Shown piece after piece: positions 1 to 8,344 of a DNA stretch of 64,000 nucleotides (positions within the stretch are counted from its first letter, which is position 1; the number at the start of each line of letters is the position of its first letter). The translations under genes were made by a program, and so were the position numbers. Below the pieces are notes generated by a model. It did not search any database. It was not told the DNA's origin and worked only from the letters and a program-made list of their open reading frames with translations. Origin of the DNA: JAKAWQ01 sp963840545 (GTDB lineage: Bacteria > Pseudomonadota > Alphaproteobacteria > Acetobacterales > Acetobacteraceae); assembly GCA_963840545.1 (NCBI GenBank), contig CAWIZE010000004.1, forward strand, positions 62,001 to 126,000. The letters are read 5' to 3'.

Positions 1-302
1 TGGGGCACCCATTTCTCGGGATCGACCACTTCCCAAGCTTGGTAGAGGTTGCTCGAGCCGGCGGCGACGTCGGGGTGCGCGGCCACCATGCGCTGCCAGG
101 CGCTCGGGTACCCGTCTGCAAACGAAAGCCCCTTCGCGTAAGGGCCGCAGGAGAGGATGACTGGGAACTTTCCCTCGCCCGGCGGGCGGAAAATATCAGC
201 GCGAAGGATGAGGCCGTCATCCATCGGGATCGGCATGTCCCACTCGATGCGCATGCCGTCGCGGAGCTCGGATTTGCGCGCAGCGCCTCTGGTCTCCGGC
301 AC
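1..302 (-). CDS. CocE/NonD family hydrolase, N-terminal part (runs off left edge)
   Basis: The reading frame is open from a GTG at 302 to the window edge, giving 100 codons of N-terminus. An AGGGGAG Shine-Dalgarno lies five bases before the GTG. The protein has the start expected of Xaa-Pro dipeptidyl-peptidase/cocaine-esterase-like alpha/beta hydrolases: a strand with MRIEWDMPIPMDDG, then LRADIFRPP, then FPVILSCGPYAKG (about residues 17-62). The family hydrolyses acyl or peptide esters with a Ser-Asp-His triad. That triad lies beyond the visible part, so substrate and activity cannot be judged. It is transcribed divergently from the dehydrogenase gene at 470. Confidence 0.75.
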   Translation of the reverse strand, partial: MPETRGAARKSELRDGMRIEWDMPIPMDDGLILRADIFRPPGEGKFPVILSCGPYAKGLSFADGYPSAWQRMVAAHPDVAAGSSNLYQAWEVVDPEKWVP

Positions 303-469
303 GTCTTCTCCCCTCTCGCGGACGGCGGGGGTGCGTGACGCACCGTTCCGAGCGCCGGATTGCAATTTGCCGATTGGTGGAAAATGCTAGAGGCGGTTGC
401 GCTCCTGTCAAGGGACGCTCTGGTGCCCGGTGCGTGCGCACGCGTGAATTCTGCGAGGAGGAAGCGGGA

Positions 470-1381
470 ATGAAAGGACGCGTCGGCGTCGTCGGCCTCG
501 GCATCATGGGCGGCGCGATCAGCCGCAACCTCGTCGGGGCGGGTTGGGAGGTCAGCGGTTTCGATCCGGATCCGAGGCAGAGCGCCGAGGCAGCTTCGGG
601 CGGGGTGCGGATCGCGGCGGACGCCGCCGCGCTGATCGCGGGCGCACCGGTGGTGCTGACGAGCCTGCCGAGCGCCAAGGCGGCGGTGGCAACGGCGGAG
701 GCGATGGCGGCGGGCAGGTCCGGCCCGCGCCTGCTGGTGGAGCTTTCGACGCTGGCACTCGCGGACAAGGTGCGGGTGAAGGAGATCATCGCGCCGGCGG
801 GGCATCGCGCGATCGACTGCCCGATCAGCGGCACCGGCGCGCAGGCGGAGAAGAAGGACCTCGTGCTCTATGCGAGCGGGGAGGCGGCGGCGATCGCGGA
901 GATCCGGCCTCTGCTCGAGGATTTCTCGCGCGCGGTGCACGATGTCGGCGCCTTCGGCAACGGCAGCCGGATGAAGTTCGTGGCCAACCTCTTGGTGGCG
1001 ATCCACAATGTCGCGAGCGCCGAGGCCATGGTGCTCGGGATGAAGGCCGGGCTCGATCCGAAGCAGGTCCTGGCGCTCGTTGCCGCGGGCGCGGGCAACT
1101 CGCGCGTGTTCGAGCTGCGCGCGCCGATGATGGCGGAGGCGCGCTATCGGCCGGCGACGATGAAGGTGGCGATCTGGCAGAAGGACATGGCCGTGATCGG
1201 CGCTTTCGCCGCCGAGCTCGGCTGCCCGGTGCCGCTTTTCGCGGCGAGCGCGCCGATCTATGCGGCGGCGATGGCGAACGGGCACGCCGAGGACGACACG
1301 GCTTCGGTGTGCGCGGTGCTGGAGGCGATGGCCGGATCGCCGCGGCGCGCCCCAGGGCGCACAGCGGGCGGCCAAGGGTGA
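470..1381 (+). CDS. NAD(P)-dependent beta-hydroxyacid dehydrogenase (HIBADH/GlyxR family)
   Basis: A 303-residue cytosolic enzyme of the 3-hydroxyisobutyrate / tartronate-semialdehyde reductase family. Residues 5-15 hold the dinucleotide-binding turn GLGIMGG. A substrate-binding DCPISGTGAQAE segment follows near residue 117, and the catalytic lysine is K169 in SRMKFVANL. The start at 470 has a GAGGAGG Shine-Dalgarno just upstream; an open frame extends further 5' but without family similarity. It is followed after 20 bases by a second member of the same family, so the pair may be an operon. The substrate cannot be told from sequence; the family oxidises or reduces short beta-hydroxyacids. Confidence 0.85.
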   Translation: MKGRVGVVGLGIMGGAISRNLVGAGWEVSGFDPDPRQSAEAASGGVRIAADAAALIAGAPVVLTSLPSAKAAVATAEAMAAGRSGPRLLVELSTLALADKVRVKEIIAPAGHRAIDCPISGTGAQAEKKDLVLYASGEAAAIAEIRPLLEDFSRAVHDVGAFGNGSRMKFVANLLVAIHNVASAEAMVLGMKAGLDPKQVLALVAAGAGNSRVFELRAPMMAEARYRPATMKVAIWQKDMAVIGAFAAELGCPVPLFAASAPIYAAAMANGHAEDDTASVCAVLEAMAGSPRRAPGRTAGGQG

Positions 1382-1401
1382 GTGCTGCGATGGAGGCAGG
1401 A

Positions 1402-2295
1402 ATGCGCATCGGGGTTGCCGGGTTGGGACGGATGGGTGCGGCGATGGCGGCGCGGCTGATCGATCGCGGGCACGAGGTCATCGTGTGGAACCGGGGCGCG
1501 GAGCGGACGGCGCCGCTCGTCGCGGCGGGGGCGAAGGCGGCGGCGAGCCCCGCCGGGCTCGCCGACGAGGCCGACATCGTGGTGACGATGCTCTTCGACC
1601 AGGCGGCGGTGGAGGGCGTCTATCGCGGCGCGGCGGGGCTGCTCTCGGGCAAGGCCGGGGGGAAGCTTCTGATCGATATGAGCACCGTGCGGCCGAGCGA
1701 GGCGATGGCAACGGCCAAGGCGGTGCGCACGGCGGGGGCGGCGTTCGTCGAGTGCCCGGTGGGCGGGACGATCGCGCCGGCGCGGAACGGCCAGCTGCTC
1801 GGGTTCGCGGGCGGCGAGCCGGCGGATTTCGCCCGCGCCAAGCCGGTGCTCGAAGAGCTCTGCAGGCGGGTCGACCTGGTAGGGCCGGTGGGCGCGGGGG
1901 CGGCGATGAAACTCGCCATCAATCTGCCGCTGCTGGTGTTCTGGCAGGCGTTCGGCGAGGCCAACGCGCTGCTCCGCGACCTCGGGTGCGATCCGCAATT
2001 CATTGTCGGGCTGTTCGGCGAGAGCGCGGGCGGGCCGAACGTCCTCAGGGCGCGCGCGGCGGCCGTGGCGGGGGCGCTGGCGGACAAGGGGACGGGCGAG
2101 GTCACGTTCACGATCGCGCTGATCGCCAAGGATCTGCGGCTGATGGTGGACGAGGCGGGGACGAAGGGGTTCGACCTGCCGGTGGTGCGGCGGACCCTCG
2201 AGGTTTGCGAGGAGATGCTGAAGAGCGGCTGGGGCGAGCGGGACTGCGCGTGGATTCCCGCGTTCTGGCCGGCGCATGTCGCGGGGAAGGCGTAG
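1402..2295 (+). CDS. NAD(P)-dependent beta-hydroxyacid dehydrogenase, second copy
   Basis: A 297-residue paralogue of the preceding gene. It opens with MRIGVAGLGRMGAAMAARL, so the GxGxxG nucleotide loop falls at residues 7-12. It contains the ECPVGG substrate-binding segment and the catalytic lysine K170 in AAMKLAINLP. I chose ATG 1402 because GGAGG sits six bases upstream; ATG 1390 and GTG 1378 are in frame but less well spaced. The two paralogues probably act on related hydroxyacids or in consecutive steps (inference). The gene ends 18 bases before the attL repeat of the integrated element, so this is undisturbed flanking chromosome. Confidence 0.85.
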   Translation: MRIGVAGLGRMGAAMAARLIDRGHEVIVWNRGAERTAPLVAAGAKAAASPAGLADEADIVVTMLFDQAAVEGVYRGAAGLLSGKAGGKLLIDMSTVRPSEAMATAKAVRTAGAAFVECPVGGTIAPARNGQLLGFAGGEPADFARAKPVLEELCRRVDLVGPVGAGAAMKLAINLPLLVFWQAFGEANALLRDLGCDPQFIVGLFGESAGGPNVLRARAAAVAGALADKGTGEVTFTIALIAKDLRLMVDEAGTKGFDLPVVRRTLEVCEEMLKSGWGERDCAWIPAFWPAHVAGKA

Positions 2296-2313
2296 GCGCC
2301 GGACGAGACGGGG

Positions 2314-2360
2314 TGGTGGAGCCAAAGGGAATCGAACCCTCGACCTCCTGAATGCCATTC
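2314..2360. repeat. attL: 47-bp direct repeat, 3' part of tRNA-Ala(GGC)
   Basis: This 47-bp stretch is identical to 16080-16126, the 3' portion (T-arm, acceptor strand, CCA and part of the anticodon arm) of the complete tRNA-Ala(GGC) gene there. Only the 3' portion exists here, which is the footprint left when a tyrosine integrase inserts an element into a tRNA gene. The integrase gene starts 161 bases further in. Confidence 0.95.
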
Positions 2361-2368
2361 TGACCCGG

Positions 2369-2508
2369 CACGGACACGAAACCGCCTGTCCGCGCGGCGC
2401 CCTTCCCTAAGAGTAGCTTTTTCAGTGGTATTCGCATCTGTCCCACTGGTTTTCGATGGTGTTTCGCCTGGGTTCGTGCCACTATATTCACGGACACCAC
2501 ACGGACAC
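2369..2508 (+). promoter_or_regulatory. Candidate integrase arm-type sites, left end
   Basis: CACGGACAC occurs at 2369-2377, 2489-2497 and 2500-2508. The last two are spaced exactly 11 bp apart, one helical turn. An inverted TGTCCG is at 2387-2392. The right end of the element has the same CGGACA pair with 11-bp spacing (16007 and 16018). Tyrosine integrases bind short repeated arm sites on both sides of the att core, so these are good candidates; no binding evidence is available. Confidence 0.5.
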
Positions 2509-2521
2509 GGAGACCGGGGCG

Positions 2522-3739
2522 ATGGCGAAGCGGGAAGAGGAACGATGGACCGACAAGGCGATCGAAGCCCTGGCCGCGCCGGCGGCTGGCGCCAAGATCG
2601 CCTATGACGCCGCCGGCACTGACGACCCTCGGGCGATCCCCGGCTTCGGGATCCGGGTGACGGCCGCGGGCGCGCGGAGTTTCATCCTTAACTACCGGCA
2701 CAAGGGCCGCGAGCGCCGGATGACGATCGGCTCCTACCCGAGTTGGCACGGGAAGGGCGCCCGGGAACGGGCGAAGGCCCTCCGCCAGCAGATCGACCGG
2801 GGCGAGGATCCGCTGGCCGAGCGCGATGCCGACCGCGCGGCGAAGACCGTGGCCGAACTCTGGGAGGCGTTCAAGGCCGATCTCCTCCCGGCCCGGCGCC
2901 CGAGCACACGCGTCGAATACGCGAGGATGTGGGATCAGTACCTCGCGCCGAGGCTCGGCGCCCTGAGGGTGCCCGCAGTGTCCCGAGAGGACGTGGCCAG
3001 CCTGCACCGGGAGATCGCCAAGGCCCATCCCTACCAAGCGAATCGCGTGCTGGCGCTGGTTTCCGTCCTGTTCAATCTGGCGATCGACCGCGAGATGCGG
3101 GCGGACAACCCTGCGGCCCGGGTGCCCAAAGCCCCCGAGCACCGCCGCGAGCGGTTTCTGAGCCCGGCCGAGATCGGGCGCCTGGTGGCCGCTCTCGAGG
3201 CGCACCCCGAGGAGATCAGTGCCGCGGCGATCCAATTCTTGCTGCTCACCGGCGCAAGACGAGGCGAAGTGCTGGCCGCCCGGTGGCCGGAATTCGATCT
3301 TGAGGCTGGCGTTTGGACCAAGCCGGCCACAAACACGAAGCAAAAGCGCTCCCATCGGATTCCGCTTTCTACCGCGGCGCTGGCGGTGCTGGAGCAGATG
3401 AAGGCCGAAGCCGACAAGATGCGCCGCGACCGCATGGTGTCACCGTATGTGTTCCCCTCCGGGAAGAAGCCGGCCGAGTCGCTCCGGGAAGTGCGGCGGA
3501 CCTGGGCCGCGGCCTGCAAGGCGGCGGGGCTCGCCGGTGTCCGGCTGCACGATCTGCGGCACTCCTTCGCGAGCGCGCTGGTATCGGGTGGAGTCGGCCT
3601 ACCAGCGATCGGCGCACTGCTCGGGCATTCGCAGCCCCGCACGACCGCCCGATACAGCCATCTCTATGACGCGACCCTCCGCGATGCCGCCGAGCGCGTC
3701 GGCGCGCTGGTGGTGCCGCTGGCCGGGAGGCAGGCGTGA
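2522..3739 (+). CDS. Tyrosine-type site-specific integrase
   Basis: 405 residues, the normal size for tRNA-targeting prophage/island integrases of the P4/DUF4102 type. It has an N-terminal arm-binding domain (about 1-90, with GFGIRVTAAGARSF), a SAM-like core-binding domain (about 105-200) and a C-terminal catalytic domain. Catalytic residues visible are R246 in TGARRGE, the lysine in KQKRSHRIPL, H343 and R346 in HDLRHSF, H369 in LGHSQ and nucleophile Y378 in ARYSH. All are present, so the protein should be active. Start 2522 was preferred to the longer frame from 2456 because MAKREEERWTDKAI is the usual beginning. It sits beside attL and presumably drives integration and excision at tRNA-Ala. 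Confidence 0.93.
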   Translation: MAKREEERWTDKAIEALAAPAAGAKIAYDAAGTDDPRAIPGFGIRVTAAGARSFILNYRHKGRERRMTIGSYPSWHGKGARERAKALRQQIDRGEDPLAERDADRAAKTVAELWEAFKADLLPARRPSTRVEYARMWDQYLAPRLGALRVPAVSREDVASLHREIAKAHPYQANRVLALVSVLFNLAIDREMRADNPAARVPKAPEHRRERFLSPAEIGRLVAALEAHPEEISAAAIQFLLLTGARRGEVLAARWPEFDLEAGVWTKPATNTKQKRSHRIPLSTAALAVLEQMKAEADKMRRDRMVSPYVFPSGKKPAESLREVRRTWAAACKAAGLAGVRLHDLRHSFASALVSGGVGLPAIGALLGHSQPRTTARYSHLYDATLRDAAERVGALVVPLAGRQA

Positions 3740-4371
3740 TGGCGCCCCTGGACGGCGCGGGTCGGGTCGTCACGATCGTCGTGCCTGATCTGGAACGCTG
3801 GGCACGGCTGACAGAGGAATTGCAGGCGGCAGAGATTGAGGACCGAGGGCGGCCCGCAATAGAACCGCCGGGATGGGCCGGGCCGCGGGCCACTTTGCAA
3901 TCGATCCTTGGCTTTCTGGCATCAGTATTTCCGAACGACACGAACATTCTTGATCCGCTTCTCCGGCTTAATTGCGCGATGATTGATCTGCAGGACGGGC
4001 TTGTGTCGCCTATGTTTAAGCCCTCGCCGCAAAATGGGCGCCCTCATAATCCTACCTTGTTTGAAACGACGAAAGGTACGGCCGCCCGCGCAATGAACGA
4101 ATTGATGGTGGACGGCATGCCGAGAAAGGCCGCGGCGCAGGCCGTTTTGAAAGCCTGCGGCAGTCTGCGCCATCACGGCAAGATCACTTGGAAAACTATC
4201 GCCGGGTGGCGCGACGTGCTTGACGCTGGCGAGGGTCCCGGCGCGCCAGCCGCCGGCGCAGCGCTATTTGCTTACCGGAGGCCGCTGCCCGATCGCTTCG
4301 GCGATTTCCCCGGCGGCCGCGGGGCGGCTCTGATCGAGGCGCTGCGCGCGCAAGCTGGCCGGTTGGACTGA
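3739..4371 (+). CDS. Unknown protein downstream of integrase
   Basis: A 210-residue protein with no recognised domain. It starts on the last base of the integrase stop codon (GTG 3736 is an alternative), with GGGAGG just upstream, so it is translationally coupled to the integrase. The middle contains an amphipathic stretch (KGTAARAMNELMVDGMPRKA, about residues 112-131) and a WKTIAGWRDVLDAG segment that could be a helix-turn-helix, but the match is weak. The central part is less GC-rich than the flanking genes. Position suggests a role in integration control or element maintenance; this is inference only. Confidence 0.65.
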   Translation: MAPLDGAGRVVTIVVPDLERWARLTEELQAAEIEDRGRPAIEPPGWAGPRATLQSILGFLASVFPNDTNILDPLLRLNCAMIDLQDGLVSPMFKPSPQNGRPHNPTLFETTKGTAARAMNELMVDGMPRKAAAQAVLKACGSLRHHGKITWKTIAGWRDVLDAGEGPGAPAAGAALFAYRRPLPDRFGDFPGGRGAALIEALRAQAGRLD

Positions 4372-4378
4372 AATTCGC

Positions 4379-4451
4379 ATAAACCCCTGGGTTTATCCGA
4401 CCGAAAGGCGATTATTAAGCGGCTCCGAACCATTCCAAACGGAGCCGAACC
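4379..4451 (+). promoter_or_regulatory. Two dyads ahead of the 4452 gene; second one spans the RBS
   Basis: ATAAACCC (4379-4386) and GGGTTTAT (4389-4396) form an 8-bp inverted repeat with a two-base centre. CGGCTCCG (4420-4427) and CGGAGCCG (4440-4447) form another with a 12-base loop. The second arm contains GGAG, the Shine-Dalgarno of the ATG at 4452. The first looks like an operator; the second could hide the ribosome binding site in mRNA or bind a repressor. Confidence 0.5.
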
Positions 4452-4727
4452 ATGTCCGAGCCGCTCTCCAAGGCTGACGTTCTCGGAGGCTGGGAGCCGA
4501 TCGTCGAGATGGGCCGCGCGCTAGGCTATCGCGACACTCCATCTTTTCGCGCGTTTCTGAAGCGCCTGGGCGTCCGGGTGAAGCCCATTCGGCGCATCCC
4601 GCATGCGCAGCCGGCAGAGTTCCGCGCAGCGCTGGAGCGGGACGCGGAGAATGCTCCGCTACAGCCTCGCCGCCGTGGCCGGCCGCCGGGCCCGAAGCGG
4701 ACCGCCGACCAGCACGTCACTGGATAG
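4452..4727 (+). CDS. Small basic protein with AT-hook-like tail
   Basis: 91 residues. The N-terminal half (GWEPIVEMGRALGYRDTPSF about 13-32, then LKRLGVRVKPIRRIP) resembles the small helix-turn-helix proteins of phages that bind DNA to regulate or to prime packaging or excision. The C-terminus has RRRGRPPGPKR (about 73-83), an AT-hook-like minor-groove binder. GGAG lies seven bases before the ATG inside an inverted repeat. It is the first gene of the rightward replication block, so a transcriptional regulator or excisionase role is plausible but unproven. Confidence 0.65.
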   Translation: MSEPLSKADVLGGWEPIVEMGRALGYRDTPSFRAFLKRLGVRVKPIRRIPHAQPAEFRAALERDAENAPLQPRRRGRPPGPKRTADQHVTG

Positions 4728-4732
4728 AAAAA

Positions 4733-4758
4733 CCCGCCGCGGCGACGCGACGGGCTTT
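4733..4758. terminator. Weak stem-loop after the 4452 gene
   Basis: CCCGCCGCG (4733-4741) and CGCGACGGG (4746-4754) form a nine-pair stem with one mismatch on the plus strand and a G-U on the minus strand. It is followed by CTTTCC on the plus side and by five T's read leftwards. It may be a weak or bidirectional terminator; strength is uncertain. Confidence 0.35.
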
Positions 4759-4840
4759 CCCTGGTCTGTTTCTACGGCGGCACCGGAGAGATAGACGCCA
4801 GGGCACCCCGCGTCAACGTGGCCTTGAAAAGGCCGACGAT

Positions 4841-6256
4841 ATGGCGCCCGACCTCCGCCCCTACCAACTGGACTGCATCGGCCGACTGCGGGGCGCCTAT
4901 GCCGCGGGGCGCCGAGCGCCGGTGCTCGCGCTCCCCACCGGCGCCGGCAAAACGCGCATTTTCGCCCACGTGGTGGCTGGTGCGAGCGCGAAGGGCAAAC
5001 GAGTACTCGTGTTGGTGCACCGCCGCGAACTGATACGCCAGGCGAGTGGAAAGCTGGCCGCGGCTGGCGTGCGGCACGGCATCATCGCCGCCGGTTTCGC
5101 CGCTGCCCCGGATGAGCCCGTGCAAGTTGCGAGTGTTCAAACCCTGGCCCAGCGGCTCGACCTGCTGCCGTCCTTCGACCTAATCGTGATCGACGAGGCG
5201 CATCACGCCCGGGCCGAACAGTGGCGGACGATCATCGCAGCGCAGCCTGGCGCGAAGCTGTTGGGCGTAACGGCGACGCCCTGCCGGGCTGACGGGGAAG
5301 GCCTAGACATTGCTGCCGGCGGCGTGTTCGACGCGCTGGTGGCCGGGCCCGGAATTGCCGAGCTCACGCGCCTGGGCTTCCTGAGCCCGGCCAGGGTTTT
5401 CGCGCCGGCCCAGCGGCTCGACCTGTCCGGCGTTCGGACGCGGGCAGGCGATTATGCCACGGGCGATCTCGAGCGCCTGGTGGGCGACGGCAAGATCACG
5501 GGCGACGCCGTCTCCGAGTATCGAAAGCGGGCCGATCACCGGGCCGCGCTCGCCTTCTGTGTGAGCGTCGCGCACGCCGAGCACGTCGCCGAAGCGTTCC
5601 GGGCTGCCGGGTATCGGGCGCGGGCCGCGCACGGCGGCCTCGCGATGCAGGAGCGCGACGCGGTCGTAGCCGGCCTTGCCACCGGCGACGTGGAGATGCT
5701 CGCCGCCTGCGACCTCATCAGCGAGGGGCTCGACGTGCCCACGGTCGGCGCAGTTCTCTTGCTCCGGCCGACGAAATCGTTGGTTCTGCACATGCAGCAG
5801 GTCGGCCGAGGGCTGCGGCCGGCGCCGGGCAAAAGCGAGCTGGTCGTGCTCGACCACGTCGGAAATACGATCGCGCACGGGCTGCCCGACGCGCCGCGGG
5901 AATGGAGCTTGGCAGGCGTCGAGAAGCCGCCTGGCAAGCGCGGCGGGGCTGCCGTGCCGGTTTGGCGATGCGAATGCGGGTGCATCAATGGCACAGCGGC
6001 ACGCCAGTGCGCAGCCTGCGGCGAGGCACGGCCTGGGGCTCGCGAGATCGAGATGGTGCCGGGCGTGCTCGCCGAGATCACTGCTGAACGGTTTGCCCGC
6101 GCTCGCCGGCTGACCTTCCGCGAGATGCTCCGTTCGCGGCTCTCCGAGGCCGAGCTCCGCGAATTCGCGCGAGCGCGAGGATATCACCACTGGTGGGTCA
6201 AGCATCGCCTACGCGAACAGGAAGTCCCGACGCTGAACGCGCGAGGCGCGGCATGA
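4841..6256 (+). CDS. Superfamily 2 DEAD/DEAH helicase with C-terminal zinc ribbon
   Basis: 471 residues. The N-terminal RecA domain carries PTGAGKT (Walker A, K37), the HRRELIRQA motif (Ia region) and DEAH at 118-121, then VTATP (motif III). The second RecA domain has ISEGLDVPTVG and QQVGRGLRPAPGK (motifs V and VI), so all helicase motifs are intact. After residue about 370 comes a CxC-x-C...CxxC zinc-ribbon-like patch (CECGC, CAACG). It resembles phage-borne DNA helicases of the SSL2/RAD25-like group. Its stop overlaps the next start by ATGA, placing it in one operon with the Toprim and VapE genes; likely role is unwinding during element replication. Confidence 0.88.
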   Translation: MAPDLRPYQLDCIGRLRGAYAAGRRAPVLALPTGAGKTRIFAHVVAGASAKGKRVLVLVHRRELIRQASGKLAAAGVRHGIIAAGFAAAPDEPVQVASVQTLAQRLDLLPSFDLIVIDEAHHARAEQWRTIIAAQPGAKLLGVTATPCRADGEGLDIAAGGVFDALVAGPGIAELTRLGFLSPARVFAPAQRLDLSGVRTRAGDYATGDLERLVGDGKITGDAVSEYRKRADHRAALAFCVSVAHAEHVAEAFRAAGYRARAAHGGLAMQERDAVVAGLATGDVEMLAACDLISEGLDVPTVGAVLLLRPTKSLVLHMQQVGRGLRPAPGKSELVVLDHVGNTIAHGLPDAPREWSLAGVEKPPGKRGGAAVPVWRCECGCINGTAARQCAACGEARPGAREIEMVPGVLAEITAERFARARRLTFREMLRSRLSEAELREFARARGYHHWWVKHRLREQEVPTLNARGAA

Positions 6257-7119
6257 ACGCGCCGCTCATCACGGCCCGCGACTTCGCCGACCGGCTCGGG
6301 CTCAAGCGATACGCCAGATCGTGGCGCGGCAATTGTCCCGCATGCGACTATAAACTTTCGTTCGCCGTCCGCGAGGGCCGGGACCATCGGCCGATGCTAT
6401 TCTGCGCCAACGGATGCAGCCGCGATGATCTCGACCGCGCGTTGCAGGCCGTGTTCGCTGGCTCGTGGGGACCGCCGGAGCGGCCCGACGCGGAAAATGA
6501 AGCTGAGGCCAGGGAAAGAAAGCAGGCGGCGGCGTTGCGCATATGGAACGGCTCCGATCCGGTGCGCGGCACGCCGGCGGAGCTCTATCTGCGAACTCGG
6601 CATATCGAGCACGTCATCGGATCGGCCGCGCTTCGCTATCGGCGCGACGTTCCGCATCCCGAGGCCGGTCGCAATCCGGCGATGATCGCGCTAGTGCAAG
6701 GGGTGGACGACCGGGTTCTCGGGGTCCATCGCAGCTACATCACCGCTTCCGGAAACAAGGCCAATATCGAGCCAGCGAAGGCAAGTCTCGGGCCAATATG
6801 GGGCGGCGCTGTTCGCATTGATCCCATCGCGCCCGAGCTGGTGATCGGCGAAGGCATCGAGACGAGTGCCAGCGCCGGCAAGCTTCTCGGCCTGCCGGCA
6901 TGGGCCGCGATCTCCGGGGGAAATCTGGCGCGCGGGCTCGTGCTCCCGCCCGAGGTTCGCAGCATCATCATCGCTGCCGATAGCGATCCGGCCGGAGAGC
7001 GCGCCGCGAGGGATGGTGCGCTGCGCTGGTCACGTGAGGGGCGAAAGGTTCGCATTGCGAGACCAGATAGAGAAAACTGTGATTTTAACGATATTTTAGC
7101 GGAGCACGCCGATGGCTGA
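6253..7119 (+). CDS. Toprim-domain primase-like protein
   Basis: 288 residues. The N-terminus has a CHC2-type zinc site (CPACDYKL near residue 31 and CANGCS near 53), typical of DNA primases. A Toprim domain follows, with LVIGEGIETSASA (catalytic glutamate, about residues 197-209) and IIAADSDPAGERAA (metal-binding DxD, about 237-250). It is much shorter than DnaG and lacks a recognisable RNA-polymerase core, as is usual for the Toprim proteins encoded next to VapE on phages and islands. It overlaps the helicase by four bases and the VapE gene by eight. Role: primer synthesis or loading for element replication (inference). Confidence 0.85.
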   Translation: MNAPLITARDFADRLGLKRYARSWRGNCPACDYKLSFAVREGRDHRPMLFCANGCSRDDLDRALQAVFAGSWGPPERPDAENEAEARERKQAAALRIWNGSDPVRGTPAELYLRTRHIEHVIGSAALRYRRDVPHPEAGRNPAMIALVQGVDDRVLGVHRSYITASGNKANIEPAKASLGPIWGGAVRIDPIAPELVIGEGIETSASAGKLLGLPAWAAISGGNLARGLVLPPEVRSIIIAADSDPAGERAARDGALRWSREGRKVRIARPDRENCDFNDILAEHADG

Positions 7120-8344
7120 CGCAGTGGGATTTCACATCAATGACTGCGGCTGGCTGGCAGCGTGCCAGTGCGACTTGAGCTCTGAGCCGAGGCCGAATCT
7201 CTTCAACGCGATGCTCGCCCTCCGGGACGATCCGCGCCTCTCGGATCTCTTCGCCTACGACGAAATGCTCCGCGCTCCGATCCTACGCCGCCAGGTCCCC
7301 GGCAAGGTGATCGAAGACGGCGAAGCGTTCGCTCCGCGCCCGGTCCGCGATGATGACGTGAGCGCTCTTCAGGAACTGGTGCAGGCTATCGGCATCGAGA
7401 AGCTCGGCAAGGATGTCGTCCATCAGGCAGTCGATCTCCGCGCCCGTGAGCGGGCCTTCCATCCCGTGCGGGATTATCTCAACGGGCTCCAGTGGGATGA
7501 AACACCGCGGATCGAACGATGGCTCGCCTATTACCTCGGAGCCGAGCACACCGCCTATAGCTCAGCAATTGGCAAAATGTTCCTCGTCGCGATGGTCGCC
7601 CGGGTCTTCGATCCTGGATGCCAGGCAGACCACATGCTCGTGCTCGAGGGGCCGCAAGGCGCCATGAAGTCAAGCGTCTGCCGCCTGCTCGCCGGCCAGT
7701 GGTTCTCGGACGCCCTCCCCGACATCCGGTCAGCAGGAAAGGACGTGGCCCAGCACCTAAACGGCAAGTGGCTGATCGAAGTCGCGGAGATGTCCGCACT
7801 CGACAAAGCGGAGGCGTCGGCGCTCAAGGCTTTCATTACGCGAACCGTCGAGCGCTACCGACCGTCCTACGGGCACAAGGAAGTCATCGAGCCCCGGCAA
7901 TGCGTTTTCATCGGCACTACGAACGAATCGGTCTATCTCCGCGACAAAACCGGCGGGCGCCGCTTCTGGCCCGTGAAGGTTGGCACCATCGACATCAGCG
8001 CCCTCGCCCATGACCGCGACCAGCTCTTCGCCGAAGCGGCGGCGCTTTACCAGCAGCGGATGAGATGGTGGCCGGATGCAGGGTTCGAGCGCCAATATAT
8101 CGTTCCCGAGCAAGACGCGCGCTATGAGGCCGACGCTTGGGAAGATGCCCTCCTTGACTACCTCAGCGCCCAAGGCCGCGTCACCGTCCTCCAGGTAGCC
8201 CGTGAGGCCCTCCATATCGACCTGCCCAAGATCGGAACTGCCGAGCAAAGGCGCATAGCCGCGGCTCTAACCCGCCTCAATTGGTCCGAAGGCTCCCGTA
8301 CCGGAAAAGGCAGGTGGTGGGTCCGCTCACGGGTGACGCAGTGA
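7112..8344 (+). CDS. VapE-type (virulence-associated E) replicative ATPase
   Basis: 410 residues. The family signature is clear: HPVRDYLNGLQWD near residue 112, Walker A GPQGAMKSS with K186, Walker B-like WLIEVAEMSALDKAE, the FITRTVERYRPSYG segment, VFIGTTNE (sensor) and GGRRFWPV. VapE proteins are SF3-like helicase/primase partners found in prophages, satellites and genomic islands, and in staphylococcal pathogenicity islands the related Rep binds iterons beside its gene. The first TGACGCA repeat of the cluster described next lies inside the last codons here. It probably unwinds the element's origin (inference). Confidence 0.88.
   Translation: MADAVGFHINDCGWLAACQCDLSSEPRPNLFNAMLALRDDPRLSDLFAYDEMLRAPILRRQVPGKVIEDGEAFAPRPVRDDDVSALQELVQAIGIEKLGKDVVHQAVDLRARERAFHPVRDYLNGLQWDETPRIERWLAYYLGAEHTAYSSAIGKMFLVAMVARVFDPGCQADHMLVLEGPQGAMKSSVCRLLAGQWFSDALPDIRSAGKDVAQHLNGKWLIEVAEMSALDKAEASALKAFITRTVERYRPSYGHKEVIEPRQCVFIGTTNESVYLRDKTGGRRFWPVKVGTIDISALAHDRDQLFAEAAALYQQRMRWWPDAGFERQYIVPEQDARYEADAWEDALLDYLSAQGRVTVLQVAREALHIDLPKIGTAEQRRIAAALTRLNWSEGSRTGKGRWWVRSRVTQ

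Noticed and set aside
2457..2521. Integrase start at 2456
   Set aside because: The extra 22 residues include part of the repeated CGGACAC sites and do not look like integrase N-terminus.
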